DNA from: Vandiemenella viatica
Lineage: Eukaryota > Arthropoda > Insecta > Orthoptera > Morabidae
NCBI GenBank assembly: GCA_031002005.1
Contig: CM061920.1
Location: 114,132,095 to 114,196,094 of the forward strand
Length of the DNA stretch: 64,000 nucleotides
Direction of reading: 5' to 3'
Part shown: positions 10,680 to 22,779 of the stretch, in pieces
Layout: every line of letters begins with the position of its first letter
How positions within the stretch are numbered: the first letter of the stretch is position 1
Notes under the pieces: generated by a model
Database searches by the model: none
Told to the model about the DNA's origin: nothing
The model's input: only the letters and a program-made list of their open reading frames with translations
Made by a program: the position numbers and the translations under genes

Positions 10680-12183
10680 ATTAGAAGAGGTGAAGGATAA
10701 GGAAGAGGTTTTCGATAAAGTTCCCATAGTACAAATTAATGCTTTTAATAAGCAAATAAATGCTCTTATTGACACTGGGTCACAGGTTTAACGAAACTGA
10801 GTGCACCAATCAAATTGAAGTGTTACCAGTTAATAGTATGACAGTTATTACTGCTACTGGTTCTCGAAGTAAGAGAATTAAGCAGGAAATGTTGATGGAA
10901 GGGTGTATGAGTACTGTAAATGTAGAAATACCCATGTATGTAGTATTGTCCCTTTGAATGTTAATTGCATTTTAGGGATGGATTGACTTACAAAAGTAAA
11001 AGCTATTGTAGACTGTTGGGAGGGTAACATATGGATTAAGTTAAACTGTGGGGAATACTGGGTTAATTTTGAGAAGACTATTTGGAAAGGGATACAAGAA
11101 GTAGATCATGTGAAGGTTAAATATAAGAATGCTGGTTTAGCTAGAGTTTGTGACGCTTTTGTATAAATGTGTTAAGGCAGAGTAATGAGAATAATAGTCT
11201 GATTGATGGTCAGGAGATAGGCAAACAAAAGGTTATTAATTACCCAAACAGTATGAAGCTATTGCCGTCGGACCAACAAGAATTGCTGAAATGTCTAATT
11301 GAAAAATATAGGGACGCATTTTCTGACAAACCAGGTCTGATTAAAAACTATGAATGTAACCTTACCGTAAAGTCTGAAGAGCCTTTCTATATTAAGCCAT
11401 ACCCAATCCCTTTGGCCAAGAGAGATGAAGTGAATAAGGAGATAAATTGAATATTGGAGTGGGGGGGGGGGGTAACAGAGAGGTTAAGGAGTCCTTACAA
11501 TAATCCCTTGGTTGTTGTTATAAAACCGGACAACTCTATGTGAATAGTGCTAGATGCTTGCACCTTAAACAAACATTTAGTAACAGAACAGGATCATCCT
11601 CCACCTATCAATGAGCTGTTACACAGGTTTAAAGGTAAAAGATATATCGCTTCTATCTATCTGACTGCATCCTATTGGCAAGTCCCGCTTTCAGAAGAAT
11701 CATGGAAATACACTGCTTTCCTATTTGATGGCCGTTGTTATAATTTTCGAGTTTTACCACTTGCGTTAAATATTTCAGTGGCCATTCTTTGGATAGTGTG
11801 TTATGAAAGGAACTGCTTGAACAATAGATGATATGCTTATAATGTCAGAAACACTTGAGGAACAATGGGGGCTACCTAGGAGAGTTTAAGAAGCATTGAG
11901 AAATGGTGGTATGACAATTAAGTTAAAGAAATGTACATTTTTGCAAAAAGAGGTTGAATTTTTTGGCCATTGTATTACACCACAGGGGACCTTGCCTGTT
12001 GATGATAAATTAAATTCCATTAAGAATTTTCCCCGACCTAGTGATAGGAAATAACTAAAAAGTTTCTTTGGATTGTATGAATATTATAGGATTATAGGAG
12101 GTTTCTTCAGGGACAAGCTTTAAATAGCCCAGCTTTAAGAGATTTGGATAAACAAAATGTCAAGTAGGTGTGGTCCTCTGAAT
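10680..12183 (+). pseudogene. pol: Gypsy pol 5' half: protease and reverse transcriptase
   Basis: The aspartic protease active site is readable as NALIDTGSQ near 10762-10790. Reverse transcriptase follows at 11169-11831 and beyond: YPIPLAKRDEVNKEI (entry), IVLDACTLNKHL, then SIYLTASYWQVPL, where the first catalytic aspartate of the family reads Tyr. TIDDMLIMS near 11825-11850 corresponds to the YxDD box with its tyrosine lost. A run of 11 G at 11461-11471 marks a frame break. The coding region stops at WSSE (12173-12184), where LINE-A inserted. Confidence 0.88.
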
Positions 12184-12189
12184 TTAATT

Positions 12190-13031
12190 TAATTGCAATG
12201 GAGCACACGCTCCAGTGGCACCCCCATCTTCCCCCTATCCAGCAGCCACCTACATTTGCCCTATACAAATTTTATCTTTAAATTCTTTCAACGTTTTCAC
12301 TAAATTATTCGTCATTTCTCTTGGAAACTCATTTCAATCCCTGACACCCTTACCTAAAAAAGAGAATCTTCCCACACCCTTGTGCCTGAAATCAAGTTCC
12401 ATCTTGTGGTCATGGTCATCTTTTCCCTTCCATGCACTACCTTTCATACCTACTACAATATCTTTCCATGCATCATCGCCAGTATACACCCTGTACACTA
12501 CCATGGACCTCCTCATCCTCCTCCTGTCTTTCAATGAATCCCATTTCAGCTTCTTTATCACATCTGTAACTGATTGCATTCTGAAATAATTTCCAGAAAC
12601 ATATCTAGCAGCCCTTTTTTGCACCCTCTCCAACTCCTGTATTTGATACGTAAAATGAGGGTCCCATACTACACTACCATATTTGAGGAATGGTCTGACC
12701 AAAGTTTTGTAACCCAACTCCCTGACTTCTCTCGTACATCCCCTCATCAGTCTCTCCAACTAGTACAGAATTTTGAAACCTTTTTCTAGCACCTATCCAT
12801 TGTGTCCTGTCCAGTTACGCTTGTTATCAAAAGTAATGCCAAGATATTTACATTTCAAATCTTCAGCAAGCAATTCTTTCCCCCCTTATTGTCATAATAG
12901 ACCTTTTGTTTTTTATTTGTGTATCTAACAAGCTGACTCTTCTTTGCATTGATCTTCATCCCATGTTTACCAAACCAACTAGATATCCTGTCTAGATCAC
13001 CCTGCAACTGTTTACAATCCTCTATCATTTT
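12190..13031 (-). pseudogene. LINE-A ORF2, C-terminal piece
   Basis: Minus-strand continuation of the reverse transcriptase after the LINE-B insertion. It runs from KMIEDCKQLQGDLDRISSWF past GMKINAKKSQ to YKTLVRPFLKYGSVVWDPH and ELERVQKRAARYVSGNY, the thumb and C-terminal region of CR1/Jockey-type RTs, then GVRDWNE-like residues near the end. Stops and a frame change are present around 12760-12790 and 12330. Confidence 0.85.
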
Positions 13032-13063
13032 GATTCTCTTCCTTCTGGCGGCTTGCTCATAGG

Positions 13064-13320
13064 GTGAGCTCTGTGGTTGATGACCGCAAGATTTCGGCTG
13101 AGCTAACCATCTTCATCATTGTCGATAGAACTAACTGTGGACCTCTGGTTCAGAGCCGATTCGAGGGTCTGAACCAGAGACTGCATGGTTTCTGTGATAA
13201 TCATGGCTGCAGATTCCTTGATCTTCACCTTGGGGTCGAGTCATGTAGGGTTCCCTTGGATAGATCAGGTGTGCACTACACACGTGAATAGGCTACACAG
13301 GTGGCAGGGGCCGAGTGGAG
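13064..13320 (+). pseudogene. LINE-B ORF1 remnant, SGNH esterase-like C-terminus
   Basis: The frame reads EGLNQRLHGFCDNHGCRFLD and then PLDRSGVHYTRE. The order (a helix with LNxRL, a strand ending in D, then a D/S-G-x-H block) matches the C-terminal half of SGNH hydrolase folds known from ORF1 of CR1-group LINEs. The usual Asp of the D-G-x-H block reads Ser, so catalysis is doubtful. The N-terminal half is missing; the element is 5' truncated or started here. Confidence 0.55.
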
Positions 13321-13429
13321 TGCATTGGGGGATTTTTTAGGCTGAGGGAGGAAGAGCCGAAACTGGGATTACAGTTACGGGAAGCCCAACTAAATTCGGC
13401 ACCATATGTTAGGAGTAGCAAAAATCAAT

Positions 13430-16143
13430 CTTGATCATTAAAAGTACTCGTTATAAACTGTAGAAGTGTTTGCAACAAGCAGTCTGAGCTTAAAAGCGTT
13501 ATTAGTAGCACAGAAGCTGATATTGTATTAGGTACTGAAAGCTGGTTAAAACCAAATATAAGTTCAGCAGAAATTTTTAACCATAATATGAATGTTTTCT
13601 GTAAGGATAGGTTACATTCAAATGGAGGTGGTGTATTTATAGCTGTTTGTAAACACCTGTCGTGTAACAAAAGAAATATTGATATGGTCTGTTAAATCCT
13701 ATGGATTATACTAAAAGTAACTAGGACAAAACTTGTAATAGGGTCTTTCTATCGTCCACCAGATGCAGATGTAGGTGTTGCTGAGGCTTTAAGAAATAAT
13801 GTAAGTAATATAGCTCGTCAATTTCCAGATAATGGAATAATACTAGGAGGCGACTTCAGCTTGCCGTATATTGACTGGAGTAATTACGCCCACATTACTG
13901 GTGGCAGGGATAAAATATCCTGTGAGATTACTCTTGACCTTTTCTCAGATCTTAATCTTGAGCAGCTCGTCACTGAACCAACGCGGTGCCGCAACAATAT
14001 TGAAAAAATTCTAGACATTCTCGTTACAAATAGGCCTGAATTATTCATGGACATTTCTACCACCACGAGAATAAGTGATCATAAAGCTGTAATCATTACA
14101 GTAAAATTAACAGTCGCTCGCAAAAGGAAAAAAAGAAAGGGTCGTTTACTGGTTCGAAAAGGCCCCAAAGGAGAGTTTAAGAACGTTTTTGAGGGATAAT
14201 TACATTACTTTTATAGAAGGAAGAGACTCGGTTGAAGAGATGTGGCATCAATTCGTAAATATAGTCAGGGAAGGTATGGACTTACATATACCGAAAAGGA
14301 CAATCAGGGACGGGAACGATACCCCGTGATGTACACTTGAAGTTAAAAGGTTACTTAAAAAGCAAAGGAAGATTCATGCATGCTCTAGAAGGACGATGTA
14401 TAGGAGTGATTTAGAAAAGCTAGCTGAGACAAGAGGACAGGTCAAGAATGCGATGCGCGAGGCCTTTAATGACTTTCGATGCAACTCACTTTCCAAGAGC
14501 CTCATTGAAAGTCCAAAGAAATTTTGGTTGTATGTAAAAATATAAGTGGTTGTGACAACAATATGCCAGTTCTACTACAAGACTGTCAGGAAGTTGATGA
14601 CAGCTGTGGCAAGGCTACCATATTTAAGCCCAAATTAAAAAATTCCTTCACTGATGAAAACATGGAAAACATCCCCGTTTTTCCATGGCGTGTTGAATTT
14701 GAGATGGATCCAGTACAAATTGATAGTGTAGGTATCATAAAGCAATTAAAGCTTCTAAAGTGGGGGAAAGTGCCGGCTCCTGATGGTATACCAATAAGAG
14801 AATTTTCAGAATACGCGGAAGAAATAGATCCATTTCGTAAATCTTTAGAGGAAAGAAAAGTACCTTCTAACTGGAAAATTGCGCAGGTGATTCCCGTTTT
14901 CAAGAAAGGAGATCGGAGGGATCCTAGGAATTATCGACCCGTATCTCTAACATCTGTTTGCAGTAGAATTCTGGAGCATGTCATATGCTCTAACGTTATG
15001 AAGTTTCTAGATGAAAATGAGTTACTTACAGCATACAAACATGGATTTCGGAAGAACCGATCATGTGAAGCGCAACTGGCTCTATTTTCGCATGATGGAA
15101 TGTAAGTTATTGATGCCGGATCACAAGTTGATTCTATTTTCTTGGATTTTCAGAAAGGTTTTGACTCTGTACCACACAACTGACTTTTAGCGAAGATCCG
15201 AGTGTACGGTATATCTGATCAGATTTGTGAATGGATACGCGATTTTCTAACTGGTCAGTCACAGTATATCATTGTAGATGGGGAAGCCTCTTCTAAACAG
15301 GATGTTAATTCAGGCATTCCTCAAGGAAGTGTAATAGGACCACTTGTTTTCTTAATTTTTATAAACAATCTAGGTGACAACGTTAATTGCAGGATCCGAT
15401 TTTTTGCTGATGATGCACTTATTTATAGGAAAGTGAGGTGATGCAACGATTGCTTAGAAATTCTGCGCAATCTGGATGTTATTTGGGAATGGTGCCGTAA
15501 ATGGCAGCTTACACTTAACTGTAAAAAGTGCAAGGCAATGCACATAAGTAATAAAAAGACCCCGCTTGCTCAGGAGTACAAAGTTAACAATTCAGATGTT
15601 GACACTGTGGATTCCCTGAAGTATCTAGGTGTAACAGAACAAAGCAACATGACATGGGACTTGCACATAACTTCTGTTGTAGGCAAAGCTAATTCCAAAC
15701 TGCCATTCATAGGACATATTTTGAGAAGTTGTAATGCTCATACAAAGGAAATAGTATACAAAACACTAGTGCGTCCACATTTGGAATACTGTTGTGGAAT
15801 TTGGGATCCATATAGCAAGGGATTGGTTGACACATTAGAGAAAGTACAGAGGAGAGCCGCTCGATTTGTGACTGCTAGTTACAGTCCTTACGTAAGTGTC
15901 ACAGAGCTGATTCATGGGTTGGGTTTTGATTGTTTGGCGGACAGACGATGTCGTTTTCATTTGAATTTGCTGGAGAATATGCGAAAATCTTTAAGTTACG
16001 AGTGCAACAAAATACTTCTTCCGCCAACCTATTTAGGTCGCAATGACAGGAGGGATAAGATTCCAGAAATAAGATGCCATAATGATTCATTTATGTATAC
16101 CTTCTTTCCTCGTTCTGTTCGGGATTGGATTGCACAGAATTAG
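13430..16143 (+). pseudogene. LINE-B ORF2: endonuclease and reverse transcriptase
   Basis: The endonuclease starts about 13438 (VINCRSVCNKQSELKS; ESWLKPNIS holds the catalytic Glu) and runs through GGDFSLPYIDW to SDHKAVIITVK at about 14100. The RT begins about 14690: GKVPAPDGIPIREFSEY, IPVFKKGDRRDPRNYRPVSL, GFRKNRSCEAQL, GIPQGSVIGPLVFL, and the active site FADDALIYRK at about 15402-15435. The C-terminal domain ends at SVRDWIAQN with a stop at 16141-16143. In-frame stops (about 13695, 14330, 15103, 15181, 15440) break it, but it is otherwise nearly full length. Confidence 0.9.
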
Positions 16144-16218
16144 GATTGGTGCATAGTACACTCTGCCACCCACAGTATTTGTGACTTGCAGAGTATAGAT
16201 GTAGATGTAGATGTAGAT

Positions 16219-18041
16219 TCTTTTATATAGCATTATGTCATCTGCAAACAATCTAATTTCAGATAGCAAACAATCAACACAATGATTCGTTAGAACAATG
16301 AGCAGCAATGGTCCCCATACACTACCCTGCGGCACTCCCATTTTTACTGCCACTTCTTTTGATACTACATTTCCTACCCTAACTTTCTGTTTACTACCTT
16401 TTAAAAATTCTTCTAACAAGCAAATCACTTTCTCATCCATTCTAATGGTTTTTACCTTATTTACTATCATTTTAAGACTCACTCTGTCAAACACCTTTGA
16501 CAGATCTAGTGCTACACTATCAATTTGGCCTCCCTTGTCTATTTCATCTGAAATATCTTGCATATATCCAACCATCTGAGATTCGCATGAATATCCTTGC
16601 CTGGACCCATGTTGCCTGCTTGAAAACCACTTACGTTCATCAAATATATTTCTGATGTGGTTGCAAATAAATCTTTCCATTAATTTACCTACCACTGATG
16701 TCAAACTGATTGGCCTGTAATTCTCAACTGTTATTTCTCACCCCTCCTTTATGTACCAGTACTACTATTGCACTTTTCCAGTCCTGTGGTAAGCAGCAAG
16801 TATCCAGACTCAATTCAAATAATATTTCAAGATAAGGCACAATGCCTCATCCGGCTATCTTTAAGATATCTGGAGTAATATTATCTACACCAGCCCTTTT
16901 ATGTTTTTTCAGCTTTTCTTATTTTCTTCATGATTTCCTCAGGATGAATTTCAAATTATTTACTATCTTCATTTGTAATTGTGTTGTTAACCAAATTAGA
17001 CCCTCCCGTTTCTGATTCATTGTTCCTAATGTTTTCACTAAACCAGTTATTTAAAATCTCTGCCTTTGTCAAATCCTCAGTAACTTCTTCTCCATCCTTA
17101 TCTATAATTGTCTCTACACCCTCCCTTCACCTCAGTTTCCTGATATAGCCATAGAAATTTCTAGATGCATCAGTGATTGGTCCCCGTGCACTGACAATAC
17201 TCTTCATAAACCCATCTTTAGCCATTTTCTTTGCTGTTATTAAGTCCTTGTTTAGTTGTTTTAAATATTCCCTACGACCCTGCTGTCTCTTAACTCTGTA
17301 ATGTTCTCTTTTTACCAACTTCTTTAACCTTCTCACTTCCCTGTTATAGTAAATAGGTACTCCTTTTTATTTTCTGCCTTGGAATAAATGTTTCTTCCCC
17401 CATTTTTATTATCTCCTTGAACTCTTCCCACCTTGACTCTACTGTATTTGTGCCTTCCTTCCATTTGCTGAATTGTTCTCTGGTATATCTCTTCAAATTT
17501 GTAACCTGTGTCTTTTTAAAATTGTACCTATTTCCCGCTTCTATTTTGGCTGCTGGTTTACTGAATCCTCTAATATCCATCAGAACTGCATCACGTTCAC
17601 TTATTTGTTCAGTTACTTGACACCCCACAAGGTTTTCATCGGGCTTAATTAGAAATATATCCAAAATATTTTGTCCCCTAGTGTTTTGCTCAACCACTTG
17701 TGTAAATCCGCCTTCCTGTATTAAGATATTTGCAAATCTTTGATCCCTTGTGTTATTAATCTTATTTCCTTCCCAGTTTACACCTGGTACATTTAAATCC
17801 CCACCAATGATGATCATTCTATTCTCACCTCTGAAATCTGAGTATGAATTTGATTTCTTCCCAAGAGCCTCATCTTCTTCTCTCATTCTTCCGCTGCGGT
17901 AAACAGCCGACACTCTGATTTTTTTCTGTTTTATTATCCCAGAAATCTACCCCAAGTAATTCATGGTAAACTGTGGTAGTTTTTGCTAACTAGTATGAAA
18001 ACCCCTCCACCAATTGCTCCTCTATCTCTGCGGTACACTCT
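16219..18041 (-). pseudogene. LINE-A ORF2, central piece: endonuclease end and RT
   Basis: Minus strand. The endonuclease C-half lies at 18041-17640 (GAIGGGVFI, GGDLNVPGVNWEG, ILDIFLIKPDENLVG), followed by a basic linker (17336-17127; RRLKKLVKREHYRVKRQQ). The RT palm at 16704-16219 has ERFICNHIRNIFDERKW, GYSCESQMVGYMQDI, DSVALDLSKVFDRVS, MGVPQGSVWGPLL and the active site IRLFADDIMLYKR at about 16255-16217, where LINE-B cut it. Stops and frame changes occur at 16700-16740 and 17100. The extra tail seen after FADD in the open frame is LINE-B sequence. Confidence 0.88.
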
Positions 18042-18229
18042 GTAACTATTAAAACACGTCCGTTTAACGGTTATGCATGAATGCAACAAACATCTTCTGT
18101 TTTATTCACCACAGAGAATATACAATATCCATGGACAGCATAGAAACTAAGCCTAAGACAATTTTATTTCGATATCATATTATAACACCCCCACTATATC
18201 GAAATAAGCAACAGCCTCGCACAACATTA

Positions 18230-18418
18230 CAATATATTACTTAATAATCCTATTTTGTTCATAAGTTTGTAATGTCTGGAGGCACATAGAGCTTTAGTAA
18301 GCAAGTCAGCAGGCATTTCAACAGTTTGTATGTATTCAAGCTTAATACATTTATTTAATACAGCATCATGGACAAAATTGTAATGAAGATCAATATGTTT
18401 AGACCTCTTGTGCATTTG
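18230..18418 (-). pseudogene. Copia RNase H, C-terminal end
   Basis: The last part of the Copia polyprotein on the minus strand, after the hAT insertion: RSKHIDLHYNFVHD and VEMPADLLTKALC are typical end motifs of Copia RNase H. It closes with KIGLLSNIL and a stop just before the 3' LTR. Confidence 0.85.
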
Positions 18419-18426
18419 CTGATTAC

Positions 18427-19829
18427 CAGAGATGTGCAAGATACCTCGAAAAAAGTATTTGAATACAAGATACAAGATACATTTAAATAATGTATCTTAG
18501 ATATCAGATACAAGATACTTTTGGAAAAGGTATTTGAAATACAAGATACAAAATACATATTTTCCAGATACTTTTTTAAGATCAAATACTTTTTTACAAA
18601 ATGTATTATTTTTATTTAGAAACATATTTTTCTACAATGTACAACTGTTGCTTAAGGTTTTAAATGAGACTTAAGTATAATAAGTTTTTCAAACATCTCA
18701 TCACTCATTTTTCTTCGGTGGGGTCTCATTATTATCCCCCCGAAAGAGAAGAGTCGTTCCACAGGGGCGGAACTTGGCAAACAAGTGTTATATTTTAAAA
18801 ATATTTTCTTGATTGTTGGATAAGTATTTAAACTTTTTAGGCAGATGTCGTTATTATTAGGGTATTGAAGTGTTTCTAAGTCAGCGGTGCTGCCAGTAGA
18901 TTCTGTATTGTCGCCACTAGTGGCACTACCAACAGAGGAATCAGAGTCATCAAAAAACATGTATAAGATTCGTCTATTGTCTTCTTTCTTATATCCTCTC
19001 CACTACTCTTTGAAGCCTCTGATTTTTGATTTTCAGATCGATTAATTTTCCGTGTTTCAATCAGGATAAGCTCTTTTACATGCTCTTTAAACATTTTTGA
19101 CACCCACTTCATTTTAAAAAACGGATGGGACACTGAAGCTAATATTGCATCATTTGCTGCAGGCTCAAATTGCAAAAAGCTTTTTGAAACGTTTATTTAG
19201 ATTTTCTTCAATAACATCTAACAAAGTGCCACAATATCTTAGATTTTCCATTTTAAGACATTAACCATATGCCGGATTCTCATTAGTTCGGGCAGTAGAC
19301 AACCATAGTAGGTATCTTTATCACCTTGCAGACTTTGAATAGCTTCTGCTATAGGTTTTGAACAATTTACATATTCCCATAAAAATTGAAGTTCATAGTC
19401 CATAAAATCTGATAATTTAAAGCTTTTCATGGTTTCATTGAGACGCTCCTGCACTGATAAAAGGTCTTTTATGGAATTATAAAATATGGCGCGGACCAAA
19501 GACAACATACAATAGACAGGTGTTCGTTTATGGTTTTCACAGTTCACAGGTATGAAGGAAGGCAAAGATAACTAGACCCTATAACCTTGTCTTTTGATAT
19601 ACGTTAATGAATTTTACGAATGTATTCCGTTGTTTTTATGATGCCATAACGTAAAAATGCGGAAATAGTATTTAGTATTTTCAAGATACAAAGATACAAA
19701 GAAAAAGTATCTAAATACAAGATACAAGATAAAGATTAAGAAAAGTATCTTAGATAAAAGATAAAAATACGTATTTTGTATCTTGTATCTGTATTTCAGA
19801 TACTTTTATCTAGATAAGTCACATCTCTG
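18427..19829 (-). mobile_element. hAT DNA transposon inside Copia
   Basis: Terminal repeats CAGAGATGTG (18427 inward) and its inverse CACATCTCTG (ending 19829) are flanked by the 8-bp duplication CTGATTAC (18419-18426 and 19830-19837); both are hAT hallmarks. Near each end there are many short repeats of AAGATACAAGATAC type, probable subterminal transposase binding sites. The coding part is a shortened minus-strand transposase, so the copy is a 5'-deleted, non-autonomous relic of about 1.4 kb. Confidence 0.95.
18652..19565 (-). pseudogene. hAT transposase remnant
   Basis: The C-terminal dimerisation domain is clear at 18960-18652: [40 protein letters not shown]. Middle parts lie at 19565-19239 (LLSVQERLNETMKSF, LQFLWEYVNCSKPIAEAIQ) and 19175-18876. 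The first catalytic Asp region and the BED zinc finger are absent. The visible fragments sit in different frames, with stops near 19200 and 18960. Confidence 0.85.
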
Positions 19830-19837
19830 CTGATTAC

Positions 19838-20130
19838 TTGTAAGCCTCAATGCACTCTGACTGTCACTAAAGATAGTAATCATACACAAATTGCCCATGA
19901 TTTGAAATAACAGATTTCTTAAATATACTGCCTCTCTAGAGGTATCTGACAAAGGCCTATATTCTGCTTCAGTGCTTAACAGAGCTACAGTTTTTTGTTT
20001 TCTATTTTCTCATAAAATGGCAGAACCAGACATTACAAAACAGAAACCTGTATAAGACCATCTGTCTATAGTGTTAGTTGCTCAGTCAGCATCTACAAAT
20101 CCTTGTAATTTAACCTTTTCAATTTCAAAA
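19838..20130 (-). pseudogene. Copia RNase H, N-terminal part
   Basis: Minus-strand frame with FVDAD, RWSYTGFCFVMSGSAIL, KQKTVALLSTEAEYRPLSD and FSDSQSALRLTSNQQ, the Copia RNase H order with its Asp, Glu and Asp carboxylates. Two Trp codons read as stop (near 20083 and 20011). It is interrupted by the hAT element at 19837. Confidence 0.85.
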
Positions 20131-20147
20131 CATACTATCACAATTAT

Positions 20148-20363
20148 TTACTTTGTAACCGTCTGGTATCCATTTAAAAAATCTGAGGATACATCTAAGT
20201 GCCAAATGCCTAGCCATAATTGTGCATTAATTGCAAATAAAAACCTCAATGTTAAGTATCTAACCACCAATGGAAAGGTTTCATGACAATGTACACCTGG
20301 ATAATTGTTAAAACCATTTAGCCACTGACCTAGCATGGTATCACAAATTATCATCACTTTCAA
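20148..20363 (-). pseudogene. Copia reverse transcriptase remnant
   Basis: Only a short piece of RT survives: FPLVVRYLTLRFLFAIN followed by WHLDVSSDFLNG, the region around the first catalytic Asp. The YxDD half of RT and most of the palm are deleted between here and RNase H. Confidence 0.75.
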
Positions 20364-20374
20364 ACTTTTTTATT

Positions 20375-21550
20375 TTAATCATCCACTTGCACTGCACTTG
20401 CTGTTGAAGTCATCAGCATTGCCTCCAGGGCTCGGATGCGGTTCTCCTGTCTGACCATAACTGCCTTCATCCTAAGCATTTTTTGATGGAATTCTCTGAT
20501 GATATCATCTGGAACAGAGCTGCCTTCTTCTTTACAAGCCACTTTTAATAAAGTTGTATCATATCTCTGAGGCGGTTTCCTTATTCTTTTAGGCAATGTC
20601 TTAATTTCCACACTCTCAACTGCAGTAGTTTCTTCCACGTTATCTTGGCCTTCTACTTCAGGATAATCTGATGGAGATGATTTCAGTAATTTTGGTTTGT
20701 CTGTTCCTGTCAACTGTTCTTCTTGAGCAGACTCCCCCACTGAAACTGATTTAAGTAATTCTGGTTTGTCTGTTACTGTCAATTGTCCTTCTTGACCAGA
20801 CTCCCCCACTGAAACACTCCTTTCTTCATATTTATCATAACTAAGTCCATCAACCAAGCCAGATTTCATTTTATTCATATCTGCTATATTTAGTTTGAGT
20901 CTTCGGTGCAACATTTTTCCCGTTTGAAAATTATCAGAATAACTAATTCCATCAACCACACCAGAGTTCGTTTTATTCATATCCACGCTATTTATGTGAC
21001 CGAGTCTTCGGTGTCTCGTATAACCGTCATTTAACACAGGAACAGCCAATAAACTGTGCTCACTTTTCATGTTATGTTTTACCTTCAACTTGTAAACACC
21101 ACAAATAAGTTCTCCTATAGTCACCAATTCACCATTCATATTATGTATGAAAAAATTCTGTGAATCGAAATGTACTTTATTACCGTTCTTTATGAGTTCA
21201 CTCACTGAAAAGAGGTTAGTCGTCAGACTTGGCACGCACAATGCATTTTTCACAGTAATATCGTAACCACAATCTGTAGTTATTTCTATATCGCCGGTAC
21301 ACAGCACAGGTACTTTGGTTTTGTCAGCGACAATAACTTCTGGTTCACTTGATGAATAAAATGCATTTTTTATACAATGTTAATTCGGTGTCGTATGAGA
21401 TCTTGCGCCGGTGTTAGTATACGAATCTTGTTTACCAAACTTGCTGGATAGAAAAACAACACTAAACACATTGAATTGCTTAGGTTCATCTGATTTCACC
21501 AGCAATGGACATTGATTCCTGTAATGCCCACTCTGTTTACACCTGTAACA
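20375..21550 (-). pseudogene. Copia pol: zinc knuckle, protease region, integrase-RT linker
   Basis: The minus-strand knuckle CYRCKQSGHYRNQC lies at about 21548-21507. Downstream, in the open frame 21307-20375, VLCTGDIEITTDCGYDITVK to NLFSVSELIKNGNKV is the region between protease and integrase. Then HRRLGHINSVDMNK is the gag-pre-integrase helix. The integrase core is deleted. A doubled segment follows (SVSVGESGQEGQLTVTDKPE and SVSVGESAQEEQLTGTDKPK), then LPKRIRKPPQRYDTTLL, the usual linker just before RT. The C-terminal 50 residues (REFHQKMLRMKAVMVRQENR) form a coiled-coil-like tail unlike Copia. Confidence 0.8.
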
Positions 21551-21560
21551 AGTGATAGAT

Positions 21561-22232
21561 TTAACTCCTGTCGATTTGACAGTTGACTTTTCCGCGACAT
21601 AGTTTCCACTTTTGTTCTGCCTGTTGGCAGTCTTTCAGCCAACCTTTGGAAGTGAAAGCGGTTTTTGTCTCTGATTCATTCGAATCTGACATTTCTATGT
21701 CGATCAGTTTTGTCTTGATAACATCCGCCGTAATAGGAATGCAGGAATGTTCAATCACCATGATCATAGGTGAAAATCGTTCTGGTAAACCTGCCAGTAA
21801 CAATGAGCCAATCCATTCATCGTTTATACCAAATCCAGTTCCACTTAATCTTTGCGATGTCTCAATAATATCTGTCACATACCACATCATTGAATTAGAA
21901 TTATCAAGTCTGATTGATATAAGATGACGAAGTAAGATTATTCTTCATGTAAACCCGGAATCGTCAAACATAGTTTTAAGCTGCGCCCATAGCTCCTTCG
22001 TTGTTTTAGCTTGCTTTATATGCACATACAATGCTGGATCAATTGTAAGAATCGGCTTTGCTTTCACCTTTGCATCATCTGCAGCTGCAGTGCTAGTACT
22101 TCCTTCTTCCTGTATTAAGCCGGACATGCCTTCTAACACCAACATATTCTCCGCTGCAAAAGCCCATACATCGTAGTTGTCCCTGCCTTTAAGCTTAGGC
22201 ACGTTAACTACAAAATTCGAAGCCATCGTCAA
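21561..22232 (-). pseudogene. Copia gag
   Basis: The minus-strand start at 22232 (MTMASNFVVNVPKLKGRDNY, then DVWAFAAENMLVLEGM) matches Copia gag N-termini with the W-x-F pattern. LYVHIKQAKTTKELWAQLK follows. A frame change near 21945 separates it from 21890-21561 (LLLAGLPERFSPMIMVIEHS). Gag packages element RNA in cytoplasmic particles. Confidence 0.85.
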
Positions 22233-22476
22233 GCACGTAACTAATTATTTATAAGATTATGACTTTTCCATATTATGTGTACTAGAATAGCGAAGAAAAT
22301 AACTCTGGGTCACAGTCTGGGCCCACAACCTATTAAAACACGTCTGTTAAATGGTTAAGCAAGAAGGCAACAAACATCTTCTGTTTTATTCACCACAGAG
22401 AATATACAATATCCATGGACAGCATAGATACTAAGCCTAAGACAATTTTATTTTGATATCATATTATAACAGTAAC

Positions 22477-22732
22477 CATCAGGAAAAACCTCACTGTCTA
22501 GTACTTCTTCTTTTAACCAACTCTCTACTCCAATTATTACTTGTAGTTCATGTATCTCTATTAAGTTTGCAAATTCGATTACTTTGTTCATTATACTTCT
22601 ACAGTTTACCATTAACACCCTTACTACTGGCTTCACATTTTCAAAATTTCTCTCCTCTTTCCCAGTTTTACCCCAGTCAGTTATTGTTTCAGCCACTTCA
22701 TCTATTTCTTTAACATTTGTGACTTTTCCCAT
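22477..22732 (-). pseudogene. LINE-A ORF2 start: APE endonuclease N-terminus
   Basis: Minus strand. After a charged leader (GKVTNVKEIDEVAETITDWG) the endonuclease begins: VLMVNCRSIMNKVIEFANL and VIIGVESWLKEEVLDSEVF, with the conserved Asn and the metal-binding Glu. The Copia insertion cuts it at 22476; the rest continues at 18041. Confidence 0.87.
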
Positions 22733-22779
22733 AGTGAATCTGCAACCAGTATCACTTTGATAATCTATTTTTGTCCCTT

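Larger units (their letters stand above)
13041..16209 (+). mobile_element. LINE-B: CR1-like LINE with (TAGATG)n tail
   Basis: Plus-strand LINE of about 3.2 kb lying between GATTCTCTT (13032-13040) and GATTCTTTT (16210-16218), an imperfect 9-bp target duplication inside the LINE-A RT gene. It has an ORF1 remnant with an esterase-like end, an endonuclease, a reverse transcriptase, and a 3' end of TAGATGTAGATGTAG repeats (16194-16209). Such microsatellite tails are typical of non-LTR elements that prime on a short repeat. Confidence 0.9.
18047..22471 (-). mobile_element. Copia-type LTR retrotransposon inside LINE-A
   Basis: LTRs of 141 bp (18047-18187 and 22331-22471), in minus orientation TGTTATAATATGATATC to TTTTAATA, are flanked by the duplication GTAAC (18042-18046 and 22472-22476). 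About 8 of 141 LTR positions differ by eye, so the copy is not recent. Inside, on the minus strand, are gag, a zinc knuckle, protease-like and integrase-linker sequence, degenerate RT and RNase H. The integrase core is missing. A hAT element (18427-19829) splits the RNase H region. Confidence 0.93.
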
